Origin: Herbinix luporum
Lineage (GTDB): Bacteria; Bacillota; Clostridia; Lachnospirales; Lachnospiraceae
Direction of reading: 5' to 3'
Length of the DNA stretch: 64,000 bases
Assembly (NCBI RefSeq): GCF_900070325.1
Contig: NZ_LN879430.1
Coordinates: forward strand, 951,379 to 1,015,378
The stretch's first letter is position 1. Every line of letters starts with the position of its first letter. Positions 55,497-64,000 of the stretch are shown piece after piece. A program made the position numbers and the translations under genes. The notes under the pieces are model-generated. The model saw only the letters and a program-made list of their open reading frames with translations. It was not told where the DNA came from and searched no databases.

Positions 55497-56909
55497 TTGA
55501 AAAAATTGTATATTGTTATAACTATAATAATTTCATTTATTCTTTATATTTTTTTAGGGATAATTATATCTTATAAGAAACAGCCGAATATCAGTGATGA
55601 TTATATTAGCTCCTTTTACCTTGAAGATTATTATTCTGATGATATTTCTTGTGACAGGGCTTGCATCATTGAGGATAATAAGGAAGCTTTAATAGAACGG
55701 CTTAGAATGATAGAAATGGCCGAGGAGAGAATTATTTTATCCACATTTGACTTTAGATCAGATAATAGTGGTAAGGATATTTTAGCTGCTCTTTATAGTG
55801 CTGCAGAAAGGGGCCTTGATATTAAAGTTTTGGTTGATGGCTTTTCGGCATTTTTACAAATGTATGGTAATGAGTACTTTTTTGCTTTATCTACCCTTGA
55901 TAATGTAGAGATTAAGATATATAATCCCATTAATCTTCTAAAACCATGGAAAAGTATGGGCCGGTTACATGACAAATTTTTAATAGTTGATAATGAATCA
56001 TATATTATAGGGGGCAGAAATACATTTGATTATTTTTTGGGAGATAAGGGATATAAAAATTATGATAGGGATGTACTGGTATACAATACCAAACCATACA
56101 GTAAGGAAAGTTCAATTTATGATTTAATCGATTATTTTTATAAGGTGTGGAATTTAAAAGAATGCAAATTATTCAATGATGAAGAATATAAGGGTAAAAG
56201 AAAAAAGGTTATTAAGGCCAGGGAAGAATTAAAGGAGATTTATAAATCTAATATTGATAAATACCCCTTCCTTTTGGAGGACTTTGATTATCAGGAGATT
56301 ACATATGAGGTAAATAAGATATCCTTACTTTCTAATCCGGTTCATGTCTATGCAAAAGAACCTGCTGTATTTTATTCCTTGATACAACTTATGAATAATG
56401 CCAAGGAGGAAGTAAAAATTCATACTCCCTATATTATATGTAATGATTTTATGTATCAAGCTATAAGGTCGGTTACAAGTAGTGGGACTAAAGTTTCTAT
56501 TATGACAAATTCACCGGCCAATAACGGCAACCCTTTTGGTGCTTCCGATTATATTATTAATAGGGATAAGATTTTACAGACCGGTGCTAAGATTTATGAA
56601 TATGAAGGTGGTATCTCCTATCATGGAAAAAGTATAACTATTGATGATAATATATCTATTATCGGCTCCTTTAATATGGATTTAAGAAGTGTGTATCTAA
56701 GTACGGAGACAATGGTGGTTATTGACAGTGAAGAGATAAACAAACAGCTTAAGGAATACTTTAAAACCTATGAAGAGGATGCAGTATATATAATTGATAA
56801 GGACAGGATTGAAATACCAAAAGGGGTTGTAAGACAGGAATTTACAGAAAAAAAGAAGTTGTTAATTAGGATAATATCAAGATTTAATTGGTTGCGTTTC
56901 TTGATGTAG
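55497..56909 (+). CDS. Phospholipase D family protein (cardiolipin synthase-like)
   Basis: A 470-residue membrane-anchored protein. One N-terminal helix (about 3-23) is followed by two HKD motifs, [16 protein letters not shown] (near 160) and [18 protein letters not shown] (near 380), both with H-x-K-x4-D. This is the phosphatidylserine/cardiolipin synthase and phospholipase D superfamily. The start is TTG at 55497 with AAAGGATGAG upstream. It sits between ylzJ and ftsK, where it is not usual in B. subtilis. Confidence 0.9.
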   Translation: MKKLYIVITIIISFILYIFLGIIISYKKQPNISDDYISSFYLEDYYSDDISCDRACIIEDNKEALIERLRMIEMAEERIILSTFDFRSDNSGKDILAALYSAAERGLDIKVLVDGFSAFLQMYGNEYFFALSTLDNVEIKIYNPINLLKPWKSMGRLHDKFLIVDNESYIIGGRNTFDYFLGDKGYKNYDRDVLVYNTKPYSKESSIYDLIDYFYKVWNLKECKLFNDEEYKGKRKKVIKAREELKEIYKSNIDKYPFLLEDFDYQEITYEVNKISLLSNPVHVYAKEPAVFYSLIQLMNNAKEEVKIHTPYIICNDFMYQAIRSVTSSGTKVSIMTNSPANNGNPFGASDYIINRDKILQTGAKIYEYEGGISYHGKSITIDDNISIIGSFNMDLRSVYLSTETMVVIDSEEINKQLKEYFKTYEEDAVYIIDKDRIEIPKGVVRQEFTEKKKLLIRIISRFNWLRFLM

Positions 56910-56997
56910 AAAGCCTTACAAGGCCTTATTTGGCTTGCATAAGATTTACCTAAAAGGTATAATGAAAGGCGGAAGATTAATAAAAGGAGGATTTTGC

Positions 56998-59646
56998 ATG
57001 CCTTCCAAAAAGACAACAGGTAAAAGAAATACAAGTAAAAGAAGTACAAGCAAAAAAAATACAGCAAAAAAGAGTACATATAAATCTAAGAAAAAACAAA
57101 AAGAAGCAGTGAAACAAAACGGAGCTATACAGGATGAGATTATCCTTATAATTACTCTGGTTGTTTCTATACTTATATTTTTAAGTTATTTTGATTTATG
57201 CGGTATTGTAGGTAAGCATGTTAGTGAATTTTTATTTGGCATAATTGGCCTAGAAGCATATATACTGCCTTTTATATTATTTTTTGGTACTGCATTTTAT
57301 ATATCTAATATGGGTAATAAAGTAGCGGTAAAGAAATTGCTAAGTGCTGCAGTTTTTTTACTAGCACTGGCAGGGCTTATTCAAATGATTTCTAAGCCCT
57401 ATGATAGCAATATGAAGATATTGGATTATTATAGCAATTCCAGTAAGGGCCGGTCCGGTGGAGGCATTATCGGAGGCATTCTTGCAATGGTATTATGCGG
57501 AGCCTTTGATGAGACTGGAGCATATATACTAATAATAGCTACCATGATTATATCTGTAATTCTTATGACCGGTAAAGCTTTATTTTTATATATGGCAAGG
57601 CTTAGCAAGAAATCCTTAGAAGATAGAAGACAGTACAAGATGATAAGAAAAGAACAGTATGAAGAGCAAATGGCTAAAGAGGGCCTAGAAAAGCCCGGTC
57701 GGAGAAGGTTTAAAGCTTTTAATCTTGAGTCAGAGGATGAAGAGGAGACTGATATAGATCAAGATGATTCTAATATTTTAGAAATATTGGGAAAAAAGAG
57801 AAGAAGAAAGAAGAAAGAAGTAGATGAACTTCCCATAGTTAATCTGGGAGAATTGTCCCCACATGATGCCAAAACAGCTGCTGATCAAGTAAATAGTATA
57901 AATCTTGCTGATATGAAAATTCAAGGTCTTGATGAAGAATATGTGCCAGCATATGAAGAAGAGTTAAGAAATAAGTTTGGAAATAGCAACTCTGAAGCTG
58001 CTATAGAGAAAAACTTAGATACTTCAAATGAAAGTGAAAGCTCGTCTCTTTCTACAAGTGTAGAAGCAACCATGAAGGATAATGAGGGGACAAGGGGTAA
58101 AAAGAAGGCAGTCGCCTCTGATAATTCTACCGATGTAGAAAATCTAGATATTAATCAGATGGCAGAAGAGAAGGAGTATGTATTCCCGCCGGTTAATCTC
58201 CTTACGGCTCCCAAAGCAAGGTCAGCAAGAGGGCAGATGACCGAACGGACTCTTAAAGAAACTGCAGCAAAGCTTCAGAGTACCTTAGAAAGTTTTGGAG
58301 TTCATGTTACTGTTACTAATGTCAGCTGCGGACCTACCGTAACCAGGTACGAACTTCAACCGGAACAGGGAGTTAAGGTAAAAAGTATCACCAGTTTGGC
58401 TGATGACATTAAGCTTAATCTTGCTGCCTCTGAGGTTAGAATAGAAGCACCAATACCCGGCAAATCTGCCGTCGGTATCGAAGTCCCTAATAAAGAGAAT
58501 TCTGTAGTCACCTTTAGGGAATTGATAGAAAGCAAGGAATTTACAAATCATCCCTCGGATATTGCTTTTGCTGTGGGTAGGGACATAGGGGGACAAGTTA
58601 TTATAACAGATATAGCCAAGATGCCCCACCTTTTAATTGCCGGTGCCACAGGTTCCGGTAAATCAGTTTGTATAAATACTTTAATTATGAGTATCTTATA
58701 TAAATCAAAACCTTCTGATGTACGAATGATAATGATAGACCCTAAAGTGGTGGAGTTAAGTGTATATAACGGTATCCCTCATCTATTAATTCCTGTAGTA
58801 ACCGATCCGAAGAAGGCTGCTGCTGCACTGAACTGGGCAGTTATGGAGATGACTGACCGTTATAAGAAATTTGCAGAAACCGGTGTTAGGGATCTTAAGG
58901 GATATAATAAAAAGGTTCAGGAAGTGGCTCATCTTAATGATGAAAACTTGCAGAAGCTACCTCAGATTGTAATTATTATTGATGAGTTGGCAGATTTGAT
59001 GATGGTAGCTCCCGGTGAAGTAGAAGATGCTATCTGCCGTCTGGCACAGATGGCTAGGGCTGCCGGTATACATTTGATTATTGCTACCCAAAGACCCTCT
59101 GTAAATGTAATAACCGGTCTTATTAAGGCTAATATACCTTCTAGGATAGCATTTGCAGTGTCTTCTGCGGTGGATTCAAGGACAATTATAGACAGTGCCG
59201 GTGCCGAAAAACTACTGGGTAAGGGGGATATGTTATTCTTCCCCTCCGGCTATCCTAAACCCGTAAGAATTCAGGGGTCATATGTATCTGATAAGGAAGT
59301 TAGTGCTACGGTTGATTTCCTTATTCAGAATAACAATTCCGCCAACTATAGTGAAGAAATTAAGGAAACCATAGCTAATGTCAAGGCAGCAGAGGCCGCT
59401 GCAGCAGCCGCCAGTGAGCGGGATGAATATTTTGTTGAGGCCGGAAGATTTATTATTGAAAAGGACAAGGCTTCTATAGGTATGTTGCAGAGAGTATATA
59501 AAATTGGCTTTAATCGTGCGGCCAGAATTATGGATCAGCTGGCAGAAGTTGGTGTGGTAGGTCCTGAAGAAGGAACTAAACCAAGAAAAATTTTAATGTC
59601 AGCCGAAGAGTATGAGCAGTTTCTTAGTGACAATGGCTTAGCTTAA
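56998..59646 (+). CDS. ftsK: DNA translocase FtsK/SpoIIIE
   Basis: DNA pump that moves the chromosome across the division or sporulation septum. The 882-residue protein has a Lys/Thr/Ser-rich N-terminus (about residues 1-40), four helices (about 45-205), a charged linker, and the motor domain with Walker [12 protein letters not shown] near 548, Walker [14 protein letters not shown] near 660, and a C-terminal gamma winged helix ([26 protein letters not shown]). GGAGG is 7 bases before the ATG at 56998; the open frame extends to 56935. Which of FtsK or SpoIIIE it serves cannot be told here. Confidence 0.95.
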   Translation: MPSKKTTGKRNTSKRSTSKKNTAKKSTYKSKKKQKEAVKQNGAIQDEIILIITLVVSILIFLSYFDLCGIVGKHVSEFLFGIIGLEAYILPFILFFGTAFYISNMGNKVAVKKLLSAAVFLLALAGLIQMISKPYDSNMKILDYYSNSSKGRSGGGIIGGILAMVLCGAFDETGAYILIIATMIISVILMTGKALFLYMARLSKKSLEDRRQYKMIRKEQYEEQMAKEGLEKPGRRRFKAFNLESEDEEETDIDQDDSNILEILGKKRRRKKKEVDELPIVNLGELSPHDAKTAADQVNSINLADMKIQGLDEEYVPAYEEELRNKFGNSNSEAAIEKNLDTSNESESSSLSTSVEATMKDNEGTRGKKKAVASDNSTDVENLDINQMAEEKEYVFPPVNLLTAPKARSARGQMTERTLKETAAKLQSTLESFGVHVTVTNVSCGPTVTRYELQPEQGVKVKSITSLADDIKLNLAASEVRIEAPIPGKSAVGIEVPNKENSVVTFRELIESKEFTNHPSDIAFAVGRDIGGQVIITDIAKMPHLLIAGATGSGKSVCINTLIMSILYKSKPSDVRMIMIDPKVVELSVYNGIPHLLIPVVTDPKKAAAALNWAVMEMTDRYKKFAETGVRDLKGYNKKVQEVAHLNDENLQKLPQIVIIIDELADLMMVAPGEVEDAICRLAQMARAAGIHLIIATQRPSVNVITGLIKANIPSRIAFAVSSAVDSRTIIDSAGAEKLLGKGDMLFFPSGYPKPVRIQGSYVSDKEVSATVDFLIQNNNSANYSEEIKETIANVKAAEAAAAAASERDEYFVEAGRFIIEKDKASIGMLQRVYKIGFNRAARIMDQLAEVGVVGPEEGTKPRKILMSAEEYEQFLSDNGLA

Positions 59647-59701
59647 AATACAATATACCAGTAATTAAAAAATAAAATTTAAAGAAGAAGGTCTGACTAA
59701 A

Positions 59702-60571
59702 ATGCTTGCTTGGCTTATAGTAAATGAATTTTTAGAATCAAAGAAATTTAATGAAATACATAAATATATTTACGAAGCTGCAAAGAGGCAGGGTATCGAT
59801 TTAGAGCAAAAGACAAATGCCCAGCTTCTGATTGATCTTCCTTTTAAAGAAAAAACCGGTTCTTCTGCGGATTTTATCTTGTTTTGGGATAAGGATGTAA
59901 GACTTGCAAAATATTTGGAGATGAAGGGATACAAGGTTTTTAATTCCTCAGACTCAATTTATGCCTGTGATGATAAATCCAAGACCCATATACTTTTAGC
60001 AGGGGCGGGTATTGTTATGCCAAGGACCATAATTGCTCCCATGACCTATAATAATATCGGTTATACTAATACCGGCTTTCTTGATGAAGTGGCAGACAAA
60101 CTGGGATTTCCTCTGGTTGTAAAGGAGTGTTTTGGTTCCTTTGGTCAGCAGGTTTATCTGGTAAATGATTTTAATGAACTGACTGTAAAAGTAAAGCAGC
60201 TGGGGGCAAAACCCATGCTTTTTCAAGAATATATAAGATCCAGCCATGGAAGGGATATAAGGCTTCAAGTTGTTGGTGATAAGGTAGTTGCTGCCATGTA
60301 TCGCTATTCCGATAATGGGGATTTTCGTGCCAATCTTACTATCGGAGGTAAGATGAAGTCCTATGAGCCCACAAAGGAACAATGTGATCTGGCTATAAAA
60401 AGTTGCAAAATCTTGGGCCTTGACTTTGCCGGAGTTGATATTCTATTTGGTAAAGATGAAGAGCCTATGGTGTGCGAGGTAAATTCCAATGCCCATTTTA
60501 AAAACATATATGATTGTACCGGAGTCAATGTGGCGGATGCTATTATTAACCATATTAAATCCCGGCTTTAA
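59702..60571 (+). CDS. RimK/LysX-like ATP-grasp ligase 1
   Basis: A 289-residue ATP-grasp enzyme. A pre-ATP-grasp domain is followed by LGFPLVVKECFGSFGQQVYLV near 140, FQEYIRSSHGRDIRL near 180, and the metal-binding FAGVDILFG ... VCEVNSNAHFKN near 260. It closely follows ftsK (55 bases). A second, more distant copy follows. RimK and LysX relatives add amino acids to a carboxylate; the substrate here is unknown. ATG at 59702 follows an AAGAAGG site. Confidence 0.88.
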   Translation: MLAWLIVNEFLESKKFNEIHKYIYEAAKRQGIDLEQKTNAQLLIDLPFKEKTGSSADFILFWDKDVRLAKYLEMKGYKVFNSSDSIYACDDKSKTHILLAGAGIVMPRTIIAPMTYNNIGYTNTGFLDEVADKLGFPLVVKECFGSFGQQVYLVNDFNELTVKVKQLGAKPMLFQEYIRSSHGRDIRLQVVGDKVVAAMYRYSDNGDFRANLTIGGKMKSYEPTKEQCDLAIKSCKILGLDFAGVDILFGKDEEPMVCEVNSNAHFKNIYDCTGVNVADAIINHIKSRL

Positions 60572-60619
60572 GATGGGATTTTTTAATGAAATTAGATTAC
60601 AGGATTGGAGATAGATTAA

Positions 60620-61540
60620 TTGAATGCCTGGATTATATATTACAGGGACAAAGCAGAATATAACAGAAATTATATTGATATTTATAAAGAAGAAGGTAAA
60701 AAACTAGGTATAGATTTTAGCTTGGTTTTGATTGAAGATCTGGATTTTGGTGTAAAAGATGGGAACTTGTATCTTATCCACAAAAATATTACTTATTGGG
60801 AAAGAGATGAAAAATTTCCTGACTTTCTTGTGTTTAGAGCAATTTATCCTCTGCTTTCAAAGCATTTGGAACTAATGGGAATGAAAGTTTATAATAATTC
60901 TTTTGTGGCTGATATATGTAACGATAAGGCTAAAACCTATCAGTATTTAGCAAGAACCGGTATTCCTATGGTGGATTCTTTATTTTACAAGAATAATCGG
61001 GTTGAAAATCTCTTGCAAAATCTAGATAAGCCTACTGTAATTAAAGCTGTAGATGGACATGGGGGCAGTCAGGTATTCTTACTTGATGGCCAGAATAAAC
61101 CTAAGTTTAATAATAGACAATCAGATAGCAACTGGTCAGACAAAGTAAAGGATATAGTTAGGGGAATAGGTAATTCGGATGTTGTATTACAGCCACTTGT
61201 TGGAAAAGCTGCCAAGGATCTTCGAGTATATGTCATAGGCACTGAAATAATTGCAGCTGTTATGAGGACTGCAAAAGATGGGTTTAGAGCTAACTTCTCC
61301 CTAGGTGGAAATGTTTCCTTGTACCGGTTATCAAAAGAAGAAAGGCAATTGGTTAATACTATTATTGAACAGTTTGAATTTGGACTTGTGGGTATTGATT
61401 TTATAATCGGTGATAATGGCCAGTTGATTTTTAATGAGATAGAAGATGTGGTGGGCTCCCGAATGTTATATCAATGTTCGGATATTAATATAGTGGAGTT
61501 ATATCTGAAATTTATAATTAAAGATTTAAAGATAAAATAA
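60620..61540 (+). CDS. RimK/LysX-like ATP-grasp ligase 2
   Basis: A 306-residue ATP-grasp enzyme with the same layout as the preceding gene: DICNDKAKTYQYLARTGIP near 100, KPTVIKAVDGHGGSQVFLLD near 140, VVLQPLVGKAAKDLRVYV near 190, and FGLVGIDFIIG ... IFNEIEDVVGSR near 270. The metal-site Asn is replaced by Asp (EIEDVVGS instead of EVNSN), so it may differ in substrate or activity. Start is TTG at 60620 with GGAGAT upstream. The pair looks like an ancient duplication. Confidence 0.86.
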   Translation: MNAWIIYYRDKAEYNRNYIDIYKEEGKKLGIDFSLVLIEDLDFGVKDGNLYLIHKNITYWERDEKFPDFLVFRAIYPLLSKHLELMGMKVYNNSFVADICNDKAKTYQYLARTGIPMVDSLFYKNNRVENLLQNLDKPTVIKAVDGHGGSQVFLLDGQNKPKFNNRQSDSNWSDKVKDIVRGIGNSDVVLQPLVGKAAKDLRVYVIGTEIIAAVMRTAKDGFRANFSLGGNVSLYRLSKEERQLVNTIIEQFEFGLVGIDFIIGDNGQLIFNEIEDVVGSRMLYQCSDINIVELYLKFIIKDLKIK

Positions 61541-61569
61541 GGCTGTTTTAAGTAATTTAAAACAGCCTT
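61539..61569. terminator. Terminator between ligase 2 and HAD genes
   Basis: Perfect 12-bp stem (61539-61550 with 61558-61569). The minus-strand side is followed by TTATTTTATC, so it may end the minus-strand gene as well as the plus-strand one. Confidence 0.6.
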
Positions 61570-61657
61570 ATGTATGTATTACTAATTATCTTTAAAATGA
61601 AAAATTTCATTAATAATATATTATTACAAGAAAAAGTAAATACATGTATATATAATT

Positions 61658-62311
61658 TTAATTTATATTTACTATAGTAAGTAATTCCTTGGGAGCATCA
61701 ATTAAGTAATCTGCCCCTTCATGTCTTAAGACCTCTGGACTGCGAAATCCCCAAGTTACCCCTACACATGGTAGCCCTGCATTTTTTGCTGTCTGGACAT
61801 CGGTTTCAGAATCCCCTACAAATATAGTTTTATTGATATCTGCACCAAGTTCTTTAATGGCTTTAAAGACAGTATCAGGTGCAGGTTTTCTTTTTATGGT
61901 GGCACTTTCCCCAATGGCTACATTAATTAAATCACCAAAATAATCTTTAGCCAGTTTTTTAACTGCTATATCAAATTTGTTGGATACAATTGCAAGTTTG
62001 TAATCATTTTCTTTAAGCTTGTGAAGAAGTTCAATGATACCGTTATATGGTCTGGTTTTATTTTGCATATTTTGCTGATAATGTTCTTTAAAAGTAGCAA
62101 GACATTTTTGTATATTTTCATGGCTACTATGAAGAGGAAGGGAACGTTCAACAAGTTTTTCTACACCATCTCCAACGAAACTTCTGACTTCTTCTAAGCT
62201 TCTAGTTTCATATCCATGGCTTGTTAGGGCATAATTTAAACTGTCTTTTAAATCCTCTAAGGTGTTTAGTAAGGTTCCATCCAGATCAAAAATAATAGTG
62301 TTATATTTCAT
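61658..62311 (-). CDS. HAD family phosphatase (phosphoglycolate phosphatase-like)
   Basis: A 217-residue haloacid dehalogenase-type hydrolase. Motif I FDLDGTLLNTL near 9, cap domain (SLEEVRSFVGDGVEKLV), motif II IVSNK near 110, the Lys region KRKPAPDTV near 140 and motif IV FVGDSETDVQTAKNAG near 168. Similar to Gph/PpaX. GAAAGGA lies 8 bases before the ATG. It is divergent from fhs. Confidence 0.9.
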   Translation of the reverse strand: MKYNTIIFDLDGTLLNTLEDLKDSLNYALTSHGYETRSLEEVRSFVGDGVEKLVERSLPLHSSHENIQKCLATFKEHYQQNMQNKTRPYNGIIELLHKLKENDYKLAIVSNKFDIAVKKLAKDYFGDLINVAIGESATIKRKPAPDTVFKAIKELGADINKTIFVGDSETDVQTAKNAGLPCVGVTWGFRSPEVLRHEGADYLIDAPKELLTIVNIN

Positions 62312-62417
62312 TAAAAGTTCCTTTCTAAGTATGTATATAGGTAATTTAGTTGTTTTATTATTAATTGCATACTATATACTATTATATCAAATTAAAAGAA
62401 GCTGTGCAAAATTTATC

Positions 62418-62445
62418 TTGACCTAAAATATTTATATGCTACAAT
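62418..62445 (+). promoter_or_regulatory. Promoter of fhs
   Basis: TTGACC (62418-62423), 16-base spacer, TACAAT (62440-62445), about 40 bases before the start codon. Confidence 0.6.
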
Positions 62446-62486
62446 ATTTTTGATTAGATTAAAATGCAGAAAGGTTGGGGAAATAG

Positions 62487-64000
62487 ATGAAGACTGATAT
62501 ACAAATAGCTCAGGAAGCAAAATTACAGCATATAGGTGAAGTGGCAAAACAACTTTCTATATCGGAAGATGACTTAGAGTTCTATGGAAAATATAAGGCT
62601 AAGCTTTCAGATGATTTATGGGATAAAATAAAGGATAGAAAAGATGGCAAGTTGGTACTTGTAACTGCCATTAATCCTACTCCTGCAGGGGAAGGTAAAA
62701 CCACAACTACTGTGGGTCTGGGACAGGCTCTAGGAAGGATGAATATAAAATCGGTAATTGCACTTAGAGAACCATCTCTAGGTCCTTGCTTTGGAATAAA
62801 AGGCGGTGCAGCAGGGGGAGGTTATGCCCAGGTTGTGCCTATGGAAGATTTAAATTTGCATTTTACAGGAGATTTTCATGCAATTACCTCAGCCAATAAC
62901 CTTCTGGCTGCTATGTTGGATAATCACATACATCAGGGGAATACTTTATCTATTGACCCTAACCAGATTGTATGGAAACGCTGTGTTGATATGAATGATC
63001 GGGTTCTTCGTAATATTGTAGTAGGCCTAGGCAGAAAAGCCGATGGAGTAGTTAGGGAAGATCATTTTGTAATTTCGGTTGCCTCAGAAATTATGGCCGT
63101 ATTATGTCTGGCCAAAAACATGGAAGATCTTAAAAAACGATTGGGTGAAATAGTTGTTGCCTATACCTATGAGGGAAAGCCTGTTAAGGCAAAAGAGTTA
63201 AATGCCGTAGGGGCTATGGCAGCACTATTAAAGGACGCATTAAAACCTAACCTTATTCAGACTATAGAAAATACACCGGCTATAATACATGGAGGACCAT
63301 TTGCTAATATTGCCCATGGCTGTAATAGCGTCATAGCTACAAAAATGGCTTTAAAGCTTGCTGATGTGGTAGTTACGGAGGCAGGCTTTGGGGCTGATTT
63401 GGGAGCTGAGAAATTCTTAGATATAAAGTGTAGGACAGCGGGATTAAAACCGGATGCAGTGGTTTTAGTTGCAACACTTCGAGCACTAAAATATAATGGA
63501 GGTCTTTTAAAGACCGAACTTTCCGCTGAAAATCTGGATGCCCTTAAAAAAGGTATTGTTAATTTAGAGAAGCATATTGAGAATTTACAAAAATTTGGTG
63601 TACCGGTGATAGTTGCCTTAAATCGCTTTGTTACCGATACAAGTGCCGAGATAGAATTTGTAAAGAATTTTTGTATAGAAAGGGATTGTGAATTTTCTCT
63701 TTGTGAAGTATGGGAAAAGGGCGGAGAAGGTGGTATAGACTTAGCTAGCAAGCTTTTAAAGACCTTAGAAGAGAAAGAGAGCAATTACAGACCTTTATAT
63801 GGTTTAGAACTGTCTATTAAAGAAAAGATTGAAACCATTGCCAAAGAGATATATGGTGCAGACAAGGTAACATATGATCCTGCTGCAGATATGGCAATAA
63901 AAAAGATTGAAGAACTTGGTTATGGTAATCTGCCGGTTTGTATGGCGAAAAATCAGTACTCCCTATCAGATGATCCTAAAAAGCTTGGTAGACCCTCAGG
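62487..64000 (+). CDS. fhs: Formate-tetrahydrofolate ligase, 5' part
   Basis: Makes 10-formyl-tetrahydrofolate from formate, THF and ATP; a central enzyme of one-carbon metabolism and acetogenesis in clostridia. About 504 residues are seen and the window ends before the stop; the full protein would be about 556. The P-loop is [18 protein letters not shown] near residue 65, with [19 protein letters not shown] after it. A ribosome site with GGTTGGGG lies before the ATG at 62487. Confidence 0.95.
   Translation, partial: MKTDIQIAQEAKLQHIGEVAKQLSISEDDLEFYGKYKAKLSDDLWDKIKDRKDGKLVLVTAINPTPAGEGKTTTTVGLGQALGRMNIKSVIALREPSLGPCFGIKGGAAGGGYAQVVPMEDLNLHFTGDFHAITSANNLLAAMLDNHIHQGNTLSIDPNQIVWKRCVDMNDRVLRNIVVGLGRKADGVVREDHFVISVASEIMAVLCLAKNMEDLKKRLGEIVVAYTYEGKPVKAKELNAVGAMAALLKDALKPNLIQTIENTPAIIHGGPFANIAHGCNSVIATKMALKLADVVVTEAGFGADLGAEKFLDIKCRTAGLKPDAVVLVATLRALKYNGGLLKTELSAENLDALKKGIVNLEKHIENLQKFGVPVIVALNRFVTDTSAEIEFVKNFCIERDCEFSLCEVWEKGGEGGIDLASKLLKTLEEKESNYRPLYGLELSIKEKIETIAKEIYGADKVTYDPAADMAIKKIEELGYGNLPVCMAKNQYSLSDDPKKLGRPS

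Noticed and set aside
63257..63784. Minus-strand ORF of 175 codons near the window end
   Set aside because: Lies antisense to the fhs coding region, whose plus-strand frame carries the clear FTHFS motifs.

Overview
The window is a stretch of low-GC chromosome from a Gram-positive, spore-forming-type anaerobe of the Clostridia, most likely family Lachnospiraceae (inference). Supporting signs are PolC-type replicative polymerase, AGGAGG-type ribosome binding sites with frequent TTG/GTG starts, sigma-A promoters, a T-box on thrS, the rimP-nusA-ylxR-ylxQ-infB cluster, TepA-YlzJ next to an FtsK/SpoIIIE translocase, and formate-tetrahydrofolate ligase. There is no phage, transposase, integrase or CRISPR array. 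Most genes are core housekeeping, with accessory islands between them.

Layout. 1-8.7 kb: membrane lipid and isoprenoid genes in operon order cdsA (partial)-dxr-rseP-ispG, then polC after a 15-bp hairpin, then a tRNA-Glu(CUC). 9.0-14.3 kb (minus strand): response regulator, short-loop sensor kinase, ABC ATPase and FtsX-type permease, resembling a cell-envelope stress or antimicrobial-peptide detoxification module. 14.5-18.8 kb: purC, a second two-component system and a nitroreductase. 18.8-21.5 kb: dTDP-sugar genes rmlA, rmlC, rmlB, without rmlD. 21.6-25.5 kb: a tiny zinc-ribbon protein, an AEC-type permease and a minus-strand pair of opine dehydrogenase plus ATP-grasp enzyme. 26-30.8 kb: a chemoreceptor and a polar amino-acid ABC transporter.

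30.7-40.6 kb: the translation/transcription operon rimP-nusA-ylxR-ylxQ-infB-rbfA-nrnA-truB-ribF, a zinc-ribbon membrane protein and rpsO. A five-copy 50-bp tandem repeat lies between rimP and nusA, and its last copy carries the nusA ribosome binding site. 40.7-50.5 kb: MATE exporter, pnp with a folded leader, GNAT, secreted TraB/GumN-like protein, M16 peptidase, and thrS behind a T-box with an ACC specifier. 50.6-51.5 kb: an AT-rich two-gene cassette with an ADP-ribosyltransferase-like protein and a small basic partner, looking like a toxin-antitoxin or defence-type pair. 51.7-64 kb: metY, an aromatic-acid-exporter-like protein that may start at AUU, tepA-ylzJ, a phospholipase D-family gene, ftsK/spoIIIE, two paralogous ATP-grasp ligases, a HAD phosphatase and fhs (cut by the window end).

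The most unusual items are the nusA leader repeats, which hold a chain of overlapping mini-ORFs and several copies of an anti-Shine-Dalgarno sequence; the ART-like cassette with a palindrome over its transcription start; the pnp leader with a possible pseudoknot; and the opine dehydrogenase/ATP-grasp pair. All coordinates, promoters and stems were read by eye. Family assignments come from motif recognition, not from database searches.
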